DNA of 64,000 bases, from the NCBI RefSeq assembly GCF_003569045.1, contig NZ_BFCB01000002.1, forward strand, positions 372,001 through 436,000, read 5' to 3'. The notes beneath the pieces were generated by a model that had not been told where the DNA came from, did no database searches, and saw only the letters and a program-made list of their open reading frames with translations. Shown piece after piece: positions 34,606 to 44,209 of the stretch. This stretch comes from Aggregatilinea lenta. GTDB lineage: Bacteria; Chloroflexota; Anaerolineae; Aggregatilineales; Aggregatilineaceae. Each line of letters begins with the position of its first letter. Positions within the stretch are counted from its first letter, which is position 1. A program made the translations under genes and the position numbers.

Positions 34606-35586
34606 ATGACGCGCGCGGCCCTGCTCCTGATCACCATTCTCACCCTGGCATTGGCCGGGCTTACTTACGCGCAAGACGACACGACGACGCTCGTGCCTGT
34701 CCCGGTGGCGGACGACGAGCTGGTGCTCTCCGTGCCCAGCACGTGGATTCGCTGGGATCGCTACAGCTTCAATAGCGACGACACCGCGCTGGAAGGGCTG
34801 ATCGCGCTGTATGCCCGCGTCCGGCCCGCCGCCGACTTTTCGGCGATGGAGCTGCCGCCCAACCTCGTCTTCGTCGCACTGGCGCCCGATCTGCAAGACA
34901 ACACGATTACCAGCATCCGCGTCGAGACGTACCCGCTGGACGAGGTGTATGCGCAGTCGGGTTTCAACGCCGACCGGATCGCCGCGCTGGCCGAGCAGGC
35001 CGGTGAGCTTCCCGGCGCGTATGCCGCCAGGATGCTGTTCGAGACCAACCGCTATGCCCCCCTGCCCGAAGACAGCGGCCCCATTCAGGACAACGGGCGC
35101 GACGTCTCCGTCGGCACCGATCCGCAGCTCGAACAGAACTGGGTGGCGGTGACCTACTTCGACGCCATCCAGACGATCACTTTCACCACCTTCAGCAGCG
35201 CGCCCGCCTTCCTGGAAGACGAGACGGATTTGCCCGAAACGCTGCTGCTCTCGCTGCGCCTGCCCGACGAGGACCTGGACGCGAGCGCGTTCGCGCAGTT
35301 CAACGGCGGCGACGCATTCCCTGAGCAGTTCGTCCTGGGCACGCCCGAACCCATCTGCGCGATCCACGCCCCGCAGAACGTCAACATGCGCAGTGGGCCA
35401 GGCACCACCTTTGACCGGTCCGCCATCCCGCTGCGGCCCGCCGACGATCTGCACGCCACCGGACAGGCCACCGGCGCCGACAACAAAGTGTGGTACCTGT
35501 TGGAGAACAACCGCTGGGTGCGCGGCGACGTCGTCGTCGAGAGCGGCGCGTGCGACACCCTACCCGAAGTCGAGTTCGAAAACTAG
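34606..35586 (+). CDS. Secreted protein with C-terminal SH3b-like domain
   Basis: The 326-residue protein has a signal peptide (LLLITILTLALAGLTYAQ), a long beta-rich N-terminal domain of unknown family (about 30-235), and a C-terminal bacterial SH3 unit (NVNMRSGPGTTFDRSAI ... VWYLLENNRWVRGDVV). SH3b units bind cell-wall peptides or mediate surface contacts. A strong AAAGGAGG precedes ATG 34606, and a clear promoter and terminator bound it as a single-gene unit. Confidence 0.85.
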   Translation: MTRAALLLITILTLALAGLTYAQDDTTTLVPVPVADDELVLSVPSTWIRWDRYSFNSDDTALEGLIALYARVRPAADFSAMELPPNLVFVALAPDLQDNTITSIRVETYPLDEVYAQSGFNADRIAALAEQAGELPGAYAARMLFETNRYAPLPEDSGPIQDNGRDVSVGTDPQLEQNWVAVTYFDAIQTITFTTFSSAPAFLEDETDLPETLLLSLRLPDEDLDASAFAQFNGGDAFPEQFVLGTPEPICAIHAPQNVNMRSGPGTTFDRSAIPLRPADDLHATGQATGADNKVWYLLENNRWVRGDVVVESGACDTLPEVEFEN

Positions 35587-35609
35587 CTGTATTCAGCCCA
35601 ACACTGCCG

Positions 35610-35643
35610 AGCGCCAGGGGAACAAATCACCCTGGCGCTTTTT
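35610..35643 (+). terminator. Terminator of the SH3b-like gene
   Basis: AGCGCCAGGG and CCCTGGCGCT form a perfect 10-bp stem followed by five T. Confidence 0.92.
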
Positions 35644-35720
35644 GCGCTCCGCCCCATCACGCTGCCGTAAGCGCGGCTTACAATCTGGCAAGCTGCTCTG
35701 CGGCGGAGCACGTCCGTAGG

Positions 35721-35750
35721 TTGCAACCGCGCAAAAGTGGGTGGTATACT
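35721..35750 (+). promoter_or_regulatory. Promoter of the MBL-fold gene
   Basis: TTGCAA (35721-35726) and the TG-extended TATACT (35745-35750) are 18 bases apart. Confidence 0.65.
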
Positions 35751-35802
35751 GAAATCACGTTTACAACTTTTTTACAACGTAAATTCATGGCAGGGAGCGC
35801 CA

Positions 35803-36423
35803 ATGATCGATCGTATTCAATGGCTGGGGCATGGCAGTTTTCGGATTCAAGGCCCACCACTGATTTACATCAATCCCTGGCGGCTTGCCCGAAACGCCTT
35901 CCACGCTGACGTGGTCCTGATCAGCAACGATCAATACGATCACTGTTCCCCCGCAGACGTCGAAAAACTGCGCGGCCCCGACACGGTCATCATCGCCAAC
36001 ACCGGCGCGGCCAATATGCTCGGCAACGGGGTCGTGGTGCTGCGTCCGTGGCAGAGTATGTGCGTCGGCAACGCACGCATCACGGCGGTTCCGGCCTACA
36101 CCTTCACCAACCACCACCCCGTGTCCGAAGGCGGACTCGGCTTCATCGTCTCGCTCGACTACTACGACATTTACTATGCGGGCAGCACAGATCTCGTGCC
36201 GGAGCTGGATCACATCCAGGCCGACATCGCGATCGTGCCGGTCGGCACCGGGCAAGGCACCATGACGCTTGACCGCACGGCGCGCTTCGTCGAGCAGATG
36301 AAACCAGGCTGGGTGATCCCCAGTCACTGGGGCACCATCGGCGGCACGCAGCTCGACGCGCAGGCGCTCAGCCGCACCTTGGACCACCAAACCAACGTCA
36401 TCGTGCTCGAAAAGACCCGGTAA
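35803..36423 (+). CDS. Metallo-beta-lactamase-fold protein lacking canonical metal ligands
   Basis: The 206-residue protein follows the UPF0173/UlaG-like MBL fold: IQWLGHGSFRIQ, VVLISNDQYDHCSP, AGSTDLVPEL and VIPSHWGTIGG. The HxHxDH motif is replaced by Asn42-Asp-Gln44-Tyr-Asp46-His47, and the usual bridging Asp of AGDTD is Ser128. His47, His105 and His175 remain. The enzyme is therefore likely inactive as a di-metal hydrolase or uses a different site. Both His-to-Asn/Gln changes need one base each. AGGGAG precedes ATG 35803. Confidence 0.82.
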   Translation: MIDRIQWLGHGSFRIQGPPLIYINPWRLARNAFHADVVLISNDQYDHCSPADVEKLRGPDTVIIANTGAANMLGNGVVVLRPWQSMCVGNARITAVPAYTFTNHHPVSEGGLGFIVSLDYYDIYYAGSTDLVPELDHIQADIAIVPVGTGQGTMTLDRTARFVEQMKPGWVIPSHWGTIGGTQLDAQALSRTLDHQTNVIVLEKTR

Positions 36424-36813
36424 AACTGCCCTAAACAACTTCTTGCATTTTTTCCGGTTATGGGGTTAAATTGTTTTTAGCACTTTCTAATAGAACCTTA
36501 GCCACACGGCTTTCGATATAGACTTAACATACAATAAATTTGTAGCCTAAATTAAGGTTAGCACGCCAAAAGAAATTAGATCGGCCAAGAGTAACTTTGT
36601 ACCGCCGAAAAAATGTTTGTAGGACCCGTGTTCAACTAAATGGTCGCTTAGCTCGCCAAAACAGCATTTGACCACCTCAGCACGGTTAGCAGTATCTGAA
36701 ATAGTGACAGACTTTTGGTCGTAACCTATTAGATTTGAGAGGCGGTCCAGTCATTTCAGGATCGCCTCACCCGTTTTAAACGGCCTGTGACGCGGGCCGC
36801 TGGTCGCACGCAC
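36424..36813. other. AT-rich noncoding island between MBL gene and clpX
   Basis: About 36424-36735 is far richer in A/T than any other stretch here, has no open frame of note on either strand, and contains short recurring words (TTAGCAC, CGCCAAAA). It ends with a hairpin at 36739-36769 (GAGGCGGTCC / GGATCGCCTC, one G-T pair) followed by ACCCGTTTTA. I could not match it to tmRNA, RNase P, SRP or 6S RNA. It may be a foreign remnant or an unrecognised RNA. Confidence 0.5.
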
Positions 36814-36850
36814 AAAAAAACCGCCCCACCCTTCCGGTGGAGCGGTTTTT
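36814..36850 (-). terminator. Terminator of the tig-clpP-clpX operon
   Basis: On the minus strand AACCGCTCCACC, GGAA and GGGTGGGGCGGTT are followed by TTTTT. The opposite strand also ends in T, so it could act in both directions. Confidence 0.88.
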
Positions 36851-36876
36851 CGCTTCTGTGTTGAATGAGTCGGGCG

Positions 36877-38153
<1,277 letters not shown>

Positions 38154-38157
<4 letters not shown>

Positions 38158-38807
38158 TTCGACTTGGCCTCTTGCTTCGCGGCTTTGGCGGGCGCCGCTT
38201 CTTCCTTCTTGGTGGCCTGCTCGAAGATGCCGTCGATCAGGCCGTACTCCACTGCCGCCTGGGAGGACATGTACAGGTCACGGTCGGTGTCTTCTTCGAT
38301 CTTGGCCAGCGGCTGCCCGGTGCGCTCCGCGAGGATGCGGTTGAGCAGATCGCGCTGGCGCAGAATCTCGCGCGCCTGGATTTCGATGTCCGTCGCCTGC
38401 CCGCCACCGCCGGACGACCACGGCTGGTGCATGTGGATCGTCGCGTTGGGCAGCGCGTAACGCTTGCCGCGCGTCCCGGCGGCCAGCAGCACGGTGCCGA
38501 AACTGGCAGTCAGACCCACGGCCACGGTCATCACCGGGGCCTTGATCTGGCGCATCGCATCGTAGATCGCCAGGCCCGCATAGATTACGCCGCCGGGCGA
38601 GTTGATATACATCTGAATCAGCTTATCCGGATCTTCGCGGTCCAGGTAGAGCAACTGCGCCACGAGCAGGTTCGCGACCTGATCGTTGACCTGAGTCCCC
38701 AGAAAGACGATACGTTCCTTGAGCAGCAGAGAGTAGATATCGTACGCCCGCTCACCCCGCCCGCTGGTTTCGATGACCATCGGGATTAAGCCATTATAAA
38801 AGTCCAT
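38154..38807 (-). CDS. clpP: ATP-dependent Clp protease proteolytic subunit
   Basis: The 217-residue protein keeps the catalytic triad: Ser in [13 protein letters not shown], His in [10 protein letters not shown] and Asp in DTDRDLYMS. It also has the [17 protein letters not shown] hydrophobic-groove region. The C-terminal 20 residues are a Lys/Ala/Glu tail beyond the usual end. ATG 38807 follows GGAG at 7 nt; a longer in-frame extension upstream is Arg-rich, overlaps tig in another frame and is not real. It sits 28 bases after tig. Confidence 0.96.
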
Positions 38808-38835
38808 ACGTTGGCTCCTTGTGTGCTCCGAACTT

Positions 38836-40497
38836 CTACTCAGACGGCTCAGCGTCCTCCGCCGGTTGTTCTGCATCCGCGACCGGGGCGGCCTCTTCGA
38901 CCACCGCCGGTTCAGAAGCGGTGTCCGCCTCCGCGATTGCTTCATCAGCCTGTTCGGCAGCCGGTTCCGCGGCGGCTTCGGCCTGGGGCGGATTTTCGCC
39001 TCTGGCAATCGCCGCCAGGCGCGCCAGCGCGCGCTCCGACACCAAACGGTTCGAGATATCTGAGCGGTTCACATCGGTGTTGAGTAATGCGCGAAGCTGC
39101 TCGGCCTGATCGCCACCCATCTGCTGGCTCATGCGGTCGAGTTCGGCATCCAGCTCCTCGGCGGACAGGCTGATTTCTTCCTGGTGCACCAGCTCGCTCA
39201 GGGCCAGCGCGCGCTGCGCCCGGCGCACAGCCGGTTCGCGGTACTGTGCAGCGACCGCGTCACGGGGCTGGCCGGTGATCTTCAGGAAGTCTTCCAGGTT
39301 CAGCCCGCTGCGACGCAGCGACATGTCGAACTCTTCGATCATGGCGTCGACGTATTCGTCTACCAGATCGGGCGGGTAGAGGATCGTCGCGCCTTCGACC
39401 AACTGGTCCATCGCCGTCTCGATCAGATCGTTTTCGGCCTGCTGCTTGCTCGCTTCTTCCAGGCGGCGGCGAACGTCGGCGCGCAGATCGGAGATCGTGG
39501 TATGCTCACCCTCGCTGATCTCCGCTGCCAGCTCGTCCGTCCACTCGACTTGCTGGCGCGACTGGACCTTGGCGACATGTGCCTCGATGCGCAGTGTTGC
39601 TCCGGCGAGTTCTTCGTCCTCGGCGTAATCTTCGGGCAGGGTCAGCGTGAATTCCAGCTCGTCGCCAGCGGTCGCGCCCACCAGTTCCTGCGAGAAGCCA
39701 GGGAACAGGTCGTTCTCGTCATCACGCAGCACGGCCTGATAATCATGCTCGTGCATGATCATCTCGCTCTCGTCTTCCTCGTGATCGTGGTCATGCTCGT
39801 CGAAGTCTTCGTCGTCAAAGTCCTCATCGTCGAGGTCTTCGTCTTCGTCCGCATCTTCCGCGTCGTCCGCTTCGTCGCTCGATTCGGCTTCGTCCACGGC
39901 CTCCGCGTTCTCAGCCTCTTCGGCTTCGGCGCTTTCCTCTTCCTCGATCTCTTCCGCGTCTTCGGAGTCTTCATCGAGGCGGAAGATGGCGACATGGCCG
40001 AGCGTCACGAGGTCCGACATTTCTGCCGGGCGCTCGACGTCTTCGAGTACAGACTTGCTTTCGCGCAGGCCCTCCATCGCCTTCTCGACTGCGTCGTCGG
40101 CGATTTCTTCGACCGAGTACTCGGCGCGCACGGCGTCGCGGTAGCCGCCCAGGTCGACCGTCGGCTGCTTGGGCACGACAAACGTCAGCTTGAGGCCGTC
40201 TTCTTCTTTGAAATCTTCGAGGCTGCCGGGCGCGAATGGCGTGATGTCCGCCTGGTCCAGCGCTTCGCGGTAGATATCGTTGCCAAGCTCGTCAATCGCT
40301 TCGCCCAGCACGTATTCGCGCCCGTACAGGTTCAGGATGACGTTCAGAGGCGCTTTACCAGGGCGGAAGCCGGGGATGCGACCCTTTTTTGACAGACGGC
40401 GGGCGGCGGTGCGCAGGGCACTTTCGACGCGGGCCGGGTCGACATCGACCGTCAAACGAGCAGTGTGGTTGTCGAGGTGTTCTGTTTGGATATTCAA
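38836..40497 (-). CDS. tig: Trigger factor with large acidic/His insertion
   Basis: The 553-residue chaperone has the ribosome-binding domain ([17 protein letters not shown]; loop GFRPGKAP at 43-50), a PPIase-like domain whose second half is intact ([20 protein letters not shown]), and the C-terminal helical arms. Residues 174-251 are an insertion of almost only Asp, Glu and Ala, ending in EHDHDHEE. The tail after about 500 is again acidic/Ala-rich. The start is a TTG at 40497 behind AAGGACAGG; it aligns with the canonical N-terminus, whereas the in-frame ATG at 40554 has no site. It cooperates with ClpXP, its operon neighbours. Confidence 0.95.
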   Translation of the reverse strand: MNIQTEHLDNHTARLTVDVDPARVESALRTAARRLSKKGRIPGFRPGKAPLNVILNLYGREYVLGEAIDELGNDIYREALDQADITPFAPGSLEDFKEEDGLKLTFVVPKQPTVDLGGYRDAVRAEYSVEEIADDAVEKAMEGLRESKSVLEDVERPAEMSDLVTLGHVAIFRLDEDSEDAEEIEEEESAEAEEAENAEAVDEAESSDEADDAEDADEDEDLDDEDFDDEDFDEHDHDHEEDESEMIMHEHDYQAVLRDDENDLFPGFSQELVGATAGDELEFTLTLPEDYAEDEELAGATLRIEAHVAKVQSRQQVEWTDELAAEISEGEHTTISDLRADVRRRLEEASKQQAENDLIETAMDQLVEGATILYPPDLVDEYVDAMIEEFDMSLRRSGLNLEDFLKITGQPRDAVAAQYREPAVRRAQRALALSELVHQEEISLSAEELDAELDRMSQQMGGDQAEQLRALLNTDVNRSDISNRLVSERALARLAAIARGENPPQAEAAAEPAAEQADEAIAEADTASEPAVVEEAAPVADAEQPAEDAEPSE

Positions 40498-40528
40498 GGT
40501 CCTGTCCTTCGCTGTATTACTCGTAGCG

Positions 40529-40563
40529 ATTATAACACTCGAGTTAAATGGCAAGCTATTGCC
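40529..40563 (-). promoter_or_regulatory. Promoter region of tig-clpP-clpX
   Basis: A perfect TATAAT (40529-40534, minus strand) lies 32 bases upstream of the TTG start. TTGCCA lies only 14 bases further up. The palindrome GGCAAGCTATTGCC (40550-40563) overlaps it and could be an operator for a heat-shock or stress repressor. Confidence 0.45.
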
Positions 40564-40594
40564 TGCCAGACTTCTAACGGAGGTCTTATACGCG

Positions 40595-40621
40595 AAAAAC
40601 GGGGCGCAGCAGTGCGCCCCG
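40595..40621 (-). terminator. Terminator of tRNA-Leu
   Basis: On the minus strand CGGGGCGCA, CTGC and TGCGCCCCG are followed by TTTTT, a few bases after the tRNA 3' end. Confidence 0.93.
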
Positions 40622-40626
40622 CACTT

Positions 40627-40708
40627 TGGGGAAGATGGGACTCGAACCCATACGGATTACTCCACATGATCCTAAGTCATGCGCGTCTGCCAGTTCCGCC
40701 ACTCCCCC
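40627..40708 (-). tRNA. tRNA-Leu (anticodon TAG)
   Basis: The minus strand gives acceptor GGGGGAG/CTTCCCC with discriminator A, anticodon stem CATGA/TCATG with loop CTTAGGA (anticodon TAG), a long class II variable arm (GTGGAGTAATCCGTAT region) and T arm GGGTTCGAGTCCC. The CCA is not encoded. Confidence 0.96.
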
Positions 40709-40721
40709 GTCGGGTCCGCCT

Positions 40722-40727
40722 ATTATA
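40722..40727 (-). promoter_or_regulatory. -10 element of tRNA-Leu
   Basis: TATAAT on the minus strand places transcription start about 7 bases upstream of the tRNA 5' end. Confidence 0.55.
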
Positions 40728-40881
40728 ATGACGAGAGCGGGATTGGGAAAGGGTTAAGAAAATGTCTTAAATCCCCCCCGGCCCGTTCCCCCGGAGCAAG
40801 GGAGAAAAGCCGCTCCCCCTGCTTTGGGGAACAACAAGTGGGGACGATCGGTCTTAAAATTTCCTCTACACGCTCGGGCTA

Positions 40882-42093
40882 TTACAGTGCGTCGAGGTCC
40901 ACCACCGGCAGCGTGAACGAAAAAACACTGCCCCGCTCCGGCTCGCTGTCCACGTCGATCGTCGTGCCCATGTTTTGTGCCAGCAGACGCGCCAGCGCCA
41001 GCCCGGTCCCGGTGCCCGAATAGCGCCGGTTGTCCTCACCGTGCAGCGTAAAAAACGACTCGAAGATCACGTCCTGCTTCTCTTTGGGGATGCCAATGCC
41101 GCGATCCTCGACCGCTACCCAGACCGTCCGCGCGTCGCTCTGGCGCACGTGCACCGTGATCGGCGTGTCCTCGCCGCTGAACTTCAGCGCGTTGTCGAGC
41201 AGCAGTTGCAGCAGGCGCGCGGTCGCCAGCTTGTCGCCCAGCACCGGCGGCAGGTCACGCGCAAAGCGTTTATGGATGCGCCCCGCGTGGCTGTGCCAGC
41301 GCCCGCTGCGGTCGATGTAGCGCAGGGCGACGTCAACCGCCTCGGTGACGATCATCGGCACGAGGTCGCCGCGATCGATCACGGCGAGCTGGCGGATGTT
41401 GTCCGTCACGCCTTCGAGCTGGGCCAGCGCCGTGCCCGCCATGCGCACGAAGCGCATCTGATCCTCGGTTCCGCTCGATTCGAGATCGCCGCTCAACATG
41501 TTCAGGGAGAGTTTCATCAGCAGCAGCGGGGTGCCCAGCTCGTGATTGACGTTGCTGATGATCTGCTGCTTGACGGCTTCGACGTGCTGCCGCTCGGAGG
41601 CGAATTCGGCAATGGCCTGCGCGGTGCGGTCGGATTGGCGCTTGATGCGCAGCAACCGCCGCAGCCAGTCCGCCAGCACGCCAGGATCGAGCGGCGCGGG
41701 CAGCGCGACGTCCTCGTCCAGGTCGGATTCATCCGCTTGCTCTGGCGCGCGGAGCAGCACGACCGGCACGAAGCCCAGGGTCGGGTCCGACTTGACGGCG
41801 TGACACAGCGCCCGGCCCGCCATGTCGGGCAGATCGGCATCGATGAGCAGACCGCTCGGCGCAGACTCCTGCACAGCCGCCAACGCCTGTTCACCGCTGC
41901 GCGCCGCATAGGCAGTGTATCCGCCTGCGTCAAGCACCTGCTTTACCGTCTTGAGCGTGCGCCGGTCGTCGGTGACGACGAGCAACACGTCGCCCGGTGG
42001 CGCAGGCTCAGTTCGGCTGGTGGCCGCCGCGTGTCCTGTCGGCAAGTGCACACAGACCCCCGTTAGTTGGGGACACAAAAACTCAGTGTCCAT
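40882..42093 (-). CDS. Hybrid sensor histidine kinase with N-terminal receiver domain
   Basis: The 403-residue cytoplasmic protein starts with a receiver-like domain (about 35-155; DVLLVVTDDRRT, phospho-acceptor Asp in GLLIDADLPDM). A HisKA dimerisation helix with the H-box NVNHELGTPLLL and a HATPase domain (LLLDNALKFSG, VEDRGIGIPKEKQ, GTGTGLALARLL) follow. Having REC before HK, with no membrane segment or PAS domain, suggests input by phosphotransfer or a partner protein. No response regulator is adjacent, so it is an orphan. ATG 42093 has no clear ribosome site. Confidence 0.9.
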   Translation of the reverse strand: MDTEFLCPQLTGVCVHLPTGHAAATSRTEPAPPGDVLLVVTDDRRTLKTVKQVLDAGGYTAYAARSGEQALAAVQESAPSGLLIDADLPDMAGRALCHAVKSDPTLGFVPVVLLRAPEQADESDLDEDVALPAPLDPGVLADWLRRLLRIKRQSDRTAQAIAEFASERQHVEAVKQQIISNVNHELGTPLLLMKLSLNMLSGDLESSGTEDQMRFVRMAGTALAQLEGVTDNIRQLAVIDRGDLVPMIVTEAVDVALRYIDRSGRWHSHAGRIHKRFARDLPPVLGDKLATARLLQLLLDNALKFSGEDTPITVHVRQSDARTVWVAVEDRGIGIPKEKQDVIFESFFTLHGEDNRRYSGTGTGLALARLLAQNMGTTIDVDSEPERGSVFSFTLPVVDLDAL

Positions 42094-42254
42094 TGTAGTC
42101 GAATGGTCGGCGCGGCGAAAGCCTGTACGGTGCGAGGATCGTTTGAGAAGGATTGGAATTACGGTAGAGTTCGCCAGAGGCAAGCGGCAAATCCCGCTTT
42201 CTTTCAAAAGAGAAGGAAAGCGGGGCAAAGAAGCGAGAAGCGGCGAGTGGCCGG

Positions 42255-42830
42255 TTACTTGCGGCGGGTGAACTGCGGGAGCCGCTCCCCCCGCGCGCAC
42301 ACGTCGATCAGGTCCGCGAGGCGTTTTTGGCGCGTCTCGTCGCGTTTGGCGCTCATCACCCACCCCGTCGCCACCTTGCGGTAAGAGGGGGCCTGCGACT
42401 GGAAAAAGGCCCACGCGGGTTCGTTGGACTTGAACTGCGCTTCCAAGCCCGGATCGAGATCGCCGTGGCGCGCCTCGTACGAATACTGCTGGCGCTTGTC
42501 GTGATCGCGCGCCTCGAACGCGCGCAGCCCTGCCGGGTGCATCAAGCCCTGCGCGTTGAGTGCCTCGACGCGCTTAATGTTGACCTCGCTCCAGTTGCTT
42601 CCGCGTCGGCGCGGCGTGAAGCGGTTCGTGTAACTCTCGTCGTCCACGCGCTTGCGGATGCCGTCGATCCAGCCGTAACACAGCGCCTGATCGACCGACT
42701 CCGGCCAGGTCATGCTCGGCTTTCCCGTGCCCTTTTTATAGTAGCCGACCCACAGCTCCGTTTCAGAGTCGTGATGCGCATCCAGCCACGCGCGGAAATC
42801 GTCGGGCGTCTCGAAAAAGGTAACGTCCAT
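42255..42830 (-). CDS. YdeI/OmpD-associated family protein
   Basis: The 191-residue protein shows the family pattern: FRAWLDAHHDSETELWVGYYKKGTGKPSMTW split over residues 12-42, ALCYGWIDGIRKRVDDESY, RFTPRRRGSNWSEVN and a late FFQSQAPSYRKVATGWVMSAK. The N-terminal part is a DUF1801-related fold; the biochemical role is unknown, although some members have been tied to bacteriocin resistance. GGGGGAG lies upstream of ATG 42830. Confidence 0.85.
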   Translation of the reverse strand: MDVTFFETPDDFRAWLDAHHDSETELWVGYYKKGTGKPSMTWPESVDQALCYGWIDGIRKRVDDESYTNRFTPRRRGSNWSEVNIKRVEALNAQGLMHPAGLRAFEARDHDKRQQYSYEARHGDLDPGLEAQFKSNEPAWAFFQSQAPSYRKVATGWVMSAKRDETRQKRLADLIDVCARGERLPQFTRRK

Positions 42831-43028
42831 CGGCAGCGCTCCCCCTGGGTGTTCACCATCGCATCCCCTGATTTTAGCACACGCGTTCTGATTCTGCCAA
42901 TCGAGCAAGATGCCCAAACAGGTGGGTAAGCGTTGGGTTAACGGGTCGAACGGGTCATGTAGGCGCGGCGCAACGGCGTTAAGATGCCTGAAGTGAAGAC
43001 ACTCGCAGAGAAAGGATTCAGTACCGCT

Positions 43029-43982
43029 ATGCCGCGACTTCGACTACTACTCGTCACCGCCCTGGTCATCCTGACCACGCTGGCAGCGGTCCCCGGCGCT
43101 ACCCTGGCCCAGACGGATGCGATCCCGTCGCCCCAGGCCGCGCTGTACCACTACTACACCGCGATCAACATGCAGGACTACGCGACGGCGTATGGCATGT
43201 GGGCCAATCCCAGCCAGACGCTCGCAGCGTTCCAGCAAGGATTCTCCACCACGCAGCGCGTCGTACCGTATTTCGGCTCGTTCGAAAGCGCCCAGCCTTC
43301 GCTGACCGCCGGGACGATCCGCGCCGTGCTGCTCGGCTACGAGACGGACGGCAGCGTGCAAACCTATACCGGCTGCTTCAATCTGGGCCTGAACAGCGCG
43401 CGATGGCTGATCACGGGCAGCAATTTCGTGCAAGTGATGGACACGACCGCGCCGGATCGGGCGAGCGTCGATCTGATGCTCCAGCAGCCGTGCAGCGCCG
43501 ACGCGACCACCCTGCCCCTGACGCCCAAGACGGCCACCACGATGGATACGCTGCTGTTCAACTACTACGACCAGATCAACGCGGGGCAGTATGACGCGGC
43601 CTACGCGATGTGGCTCCAGCCAATCCCCGGCCCCAAACCGAACGGCCAGCCCGCCGAAGATTACCGCCCGCCGTTCGAGGCGTTCCGCACCGGCTACGCC
43701 AGCACGTCGTACGTGTACGTCTATCCCGGTGAGGCCGTGGAAACCGGCGCGTCCGCCGGACACGGCTACCTGAGCGGCTTCATTCCGGCGGTCCTGGTCG
43801 GCCAGCAGACAGACGGCAGCCTCGCGGCGTATTATGGCTGCTACGTGACCGGCTACTTCCCCGACGGCACGCTGGGCGTCGTGAACGGGCGCTTCTTCCT
43901 GTTCGAGACCCACGCCCCGACCGCCCAGGAGATCCAGGCGCACCTCGGCACAGACTGCACCACGCTGGCGATTCCGAGCTGA
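43029..43982 (+). CDS. Secreted protein with two NTF2-like repeats
   Basis: The 317-residue product has a signal peptide (LRLLLVTALVILTTLAAVPGATLAQ) and two similar domains: about 34-145 (ALYHYYTAINMQDYATAYGMW) and about 170-310 (LLFNYYDQINAGQYDAAYAMW). Both show the NTF2/SnoaL-like start helix and a later VLLGYETDGSVQTYTGCF or VLVGQQTDGSLAAYYGCY strand. The function is unknown. An alternative start at 42984 would put 15 residues before the signal peptide; 43029 follows AAAGGA. Confidence 0.78.
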   Translation: MPRLRLLLVTALVILTTLAAVPGATLAQTDAIPSPQAALYHYYTAINMQDYATAYGMWANPSQTLAAFQQGFSTTQRVVPYFGSFESAQPSLTAGTIRAVLLGYETDGSVQTYTGCFNLGLNSARWLITGSNFVQVMDTTAPDRASVDLMLQQPCSADATTLPLTPKTATTMDTLLFNYYDQINAGQYDAAYAMWLQPIPGPKPNGQPAEDYRPPFEAFRTGYASTSYVYVYPGEAVETGASAGHGYLSGFIPAVLVGQQTDGSLAAYYGCYVTGYFPDGTLGVVNGRFFLFETHAPTAQEIQAHLGTDCTTLAIPS

Positions 43983-44004
43983 TCCGCGCCTCCGGTCCCC
44001 GACG

Positions 44005-44096
44005 AGACCTCACCCCCAGCCCCTCTCCAACTTGATTGGAGAGGGGAGACAGGCAAACTGCGTGGTGATTCTGTAGGCGCAGTTCATAAACTGCCT
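44005..44096 (+). repeat. Composite A-B intergenic repeat, copy 4
   Basis: The A half is 44005-44049 with the TCCAACTTGATTGGA core. The B half is 44073-44096 (GTAGGCGCAGTTCATAAACT). The spacer is 23 bases. Confidence 0.78.
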
Positions 44097-44097
44097 G

Positions 44098-44126
44098 ACA
44101 GGTCCGCATGGTCGCGGGCCTGTTTT
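44098..44126 (+). terminator. Terminator after the NTF2-like gene
   Basis: ACAGGTCCGC and GCGGGCCTGT form a hairpin followed by TTT-G-TTT, directly after the composite repeat. Confidence 0.65.
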
Positions 44127-44141
44127 GTTTCCGGCTGGCGA

Positions 44142-44171
44142 TAGACTGCGCGCCGCGCCCCCGGTTATAAT
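44142..44171 (+). promoter_or_regulatory. Promoter of the ABC-2 exporter operon
   Basis: TAGACT (44142-44147) and a perfect TATAAT (44166-44171) are 18 bases apart, 39 bases before the ATG. Confidence 0.6.
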
Positions 44172-44209
44172 GCAGGCAGCACCGCGCCTACCCCGGAGGG
44201 AAACGCAGC

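Noticed and set aside
36424-36770. AT-rich island as tmRNA, RNase P, SRP or 6S RNA
   Set aside because: I found none of the expected conserved sequences (no tRNA-like ends, no mature CCA, no RNase P core motifs), so no RNA class is claimed.
38808-39008. N-terminally extended ClpP
   Set aside because: The extension is Arg-rich, overlaps tig in another frame and has no ribosome site, whereas ATG 38807 has GGAG and aligns with the family start.
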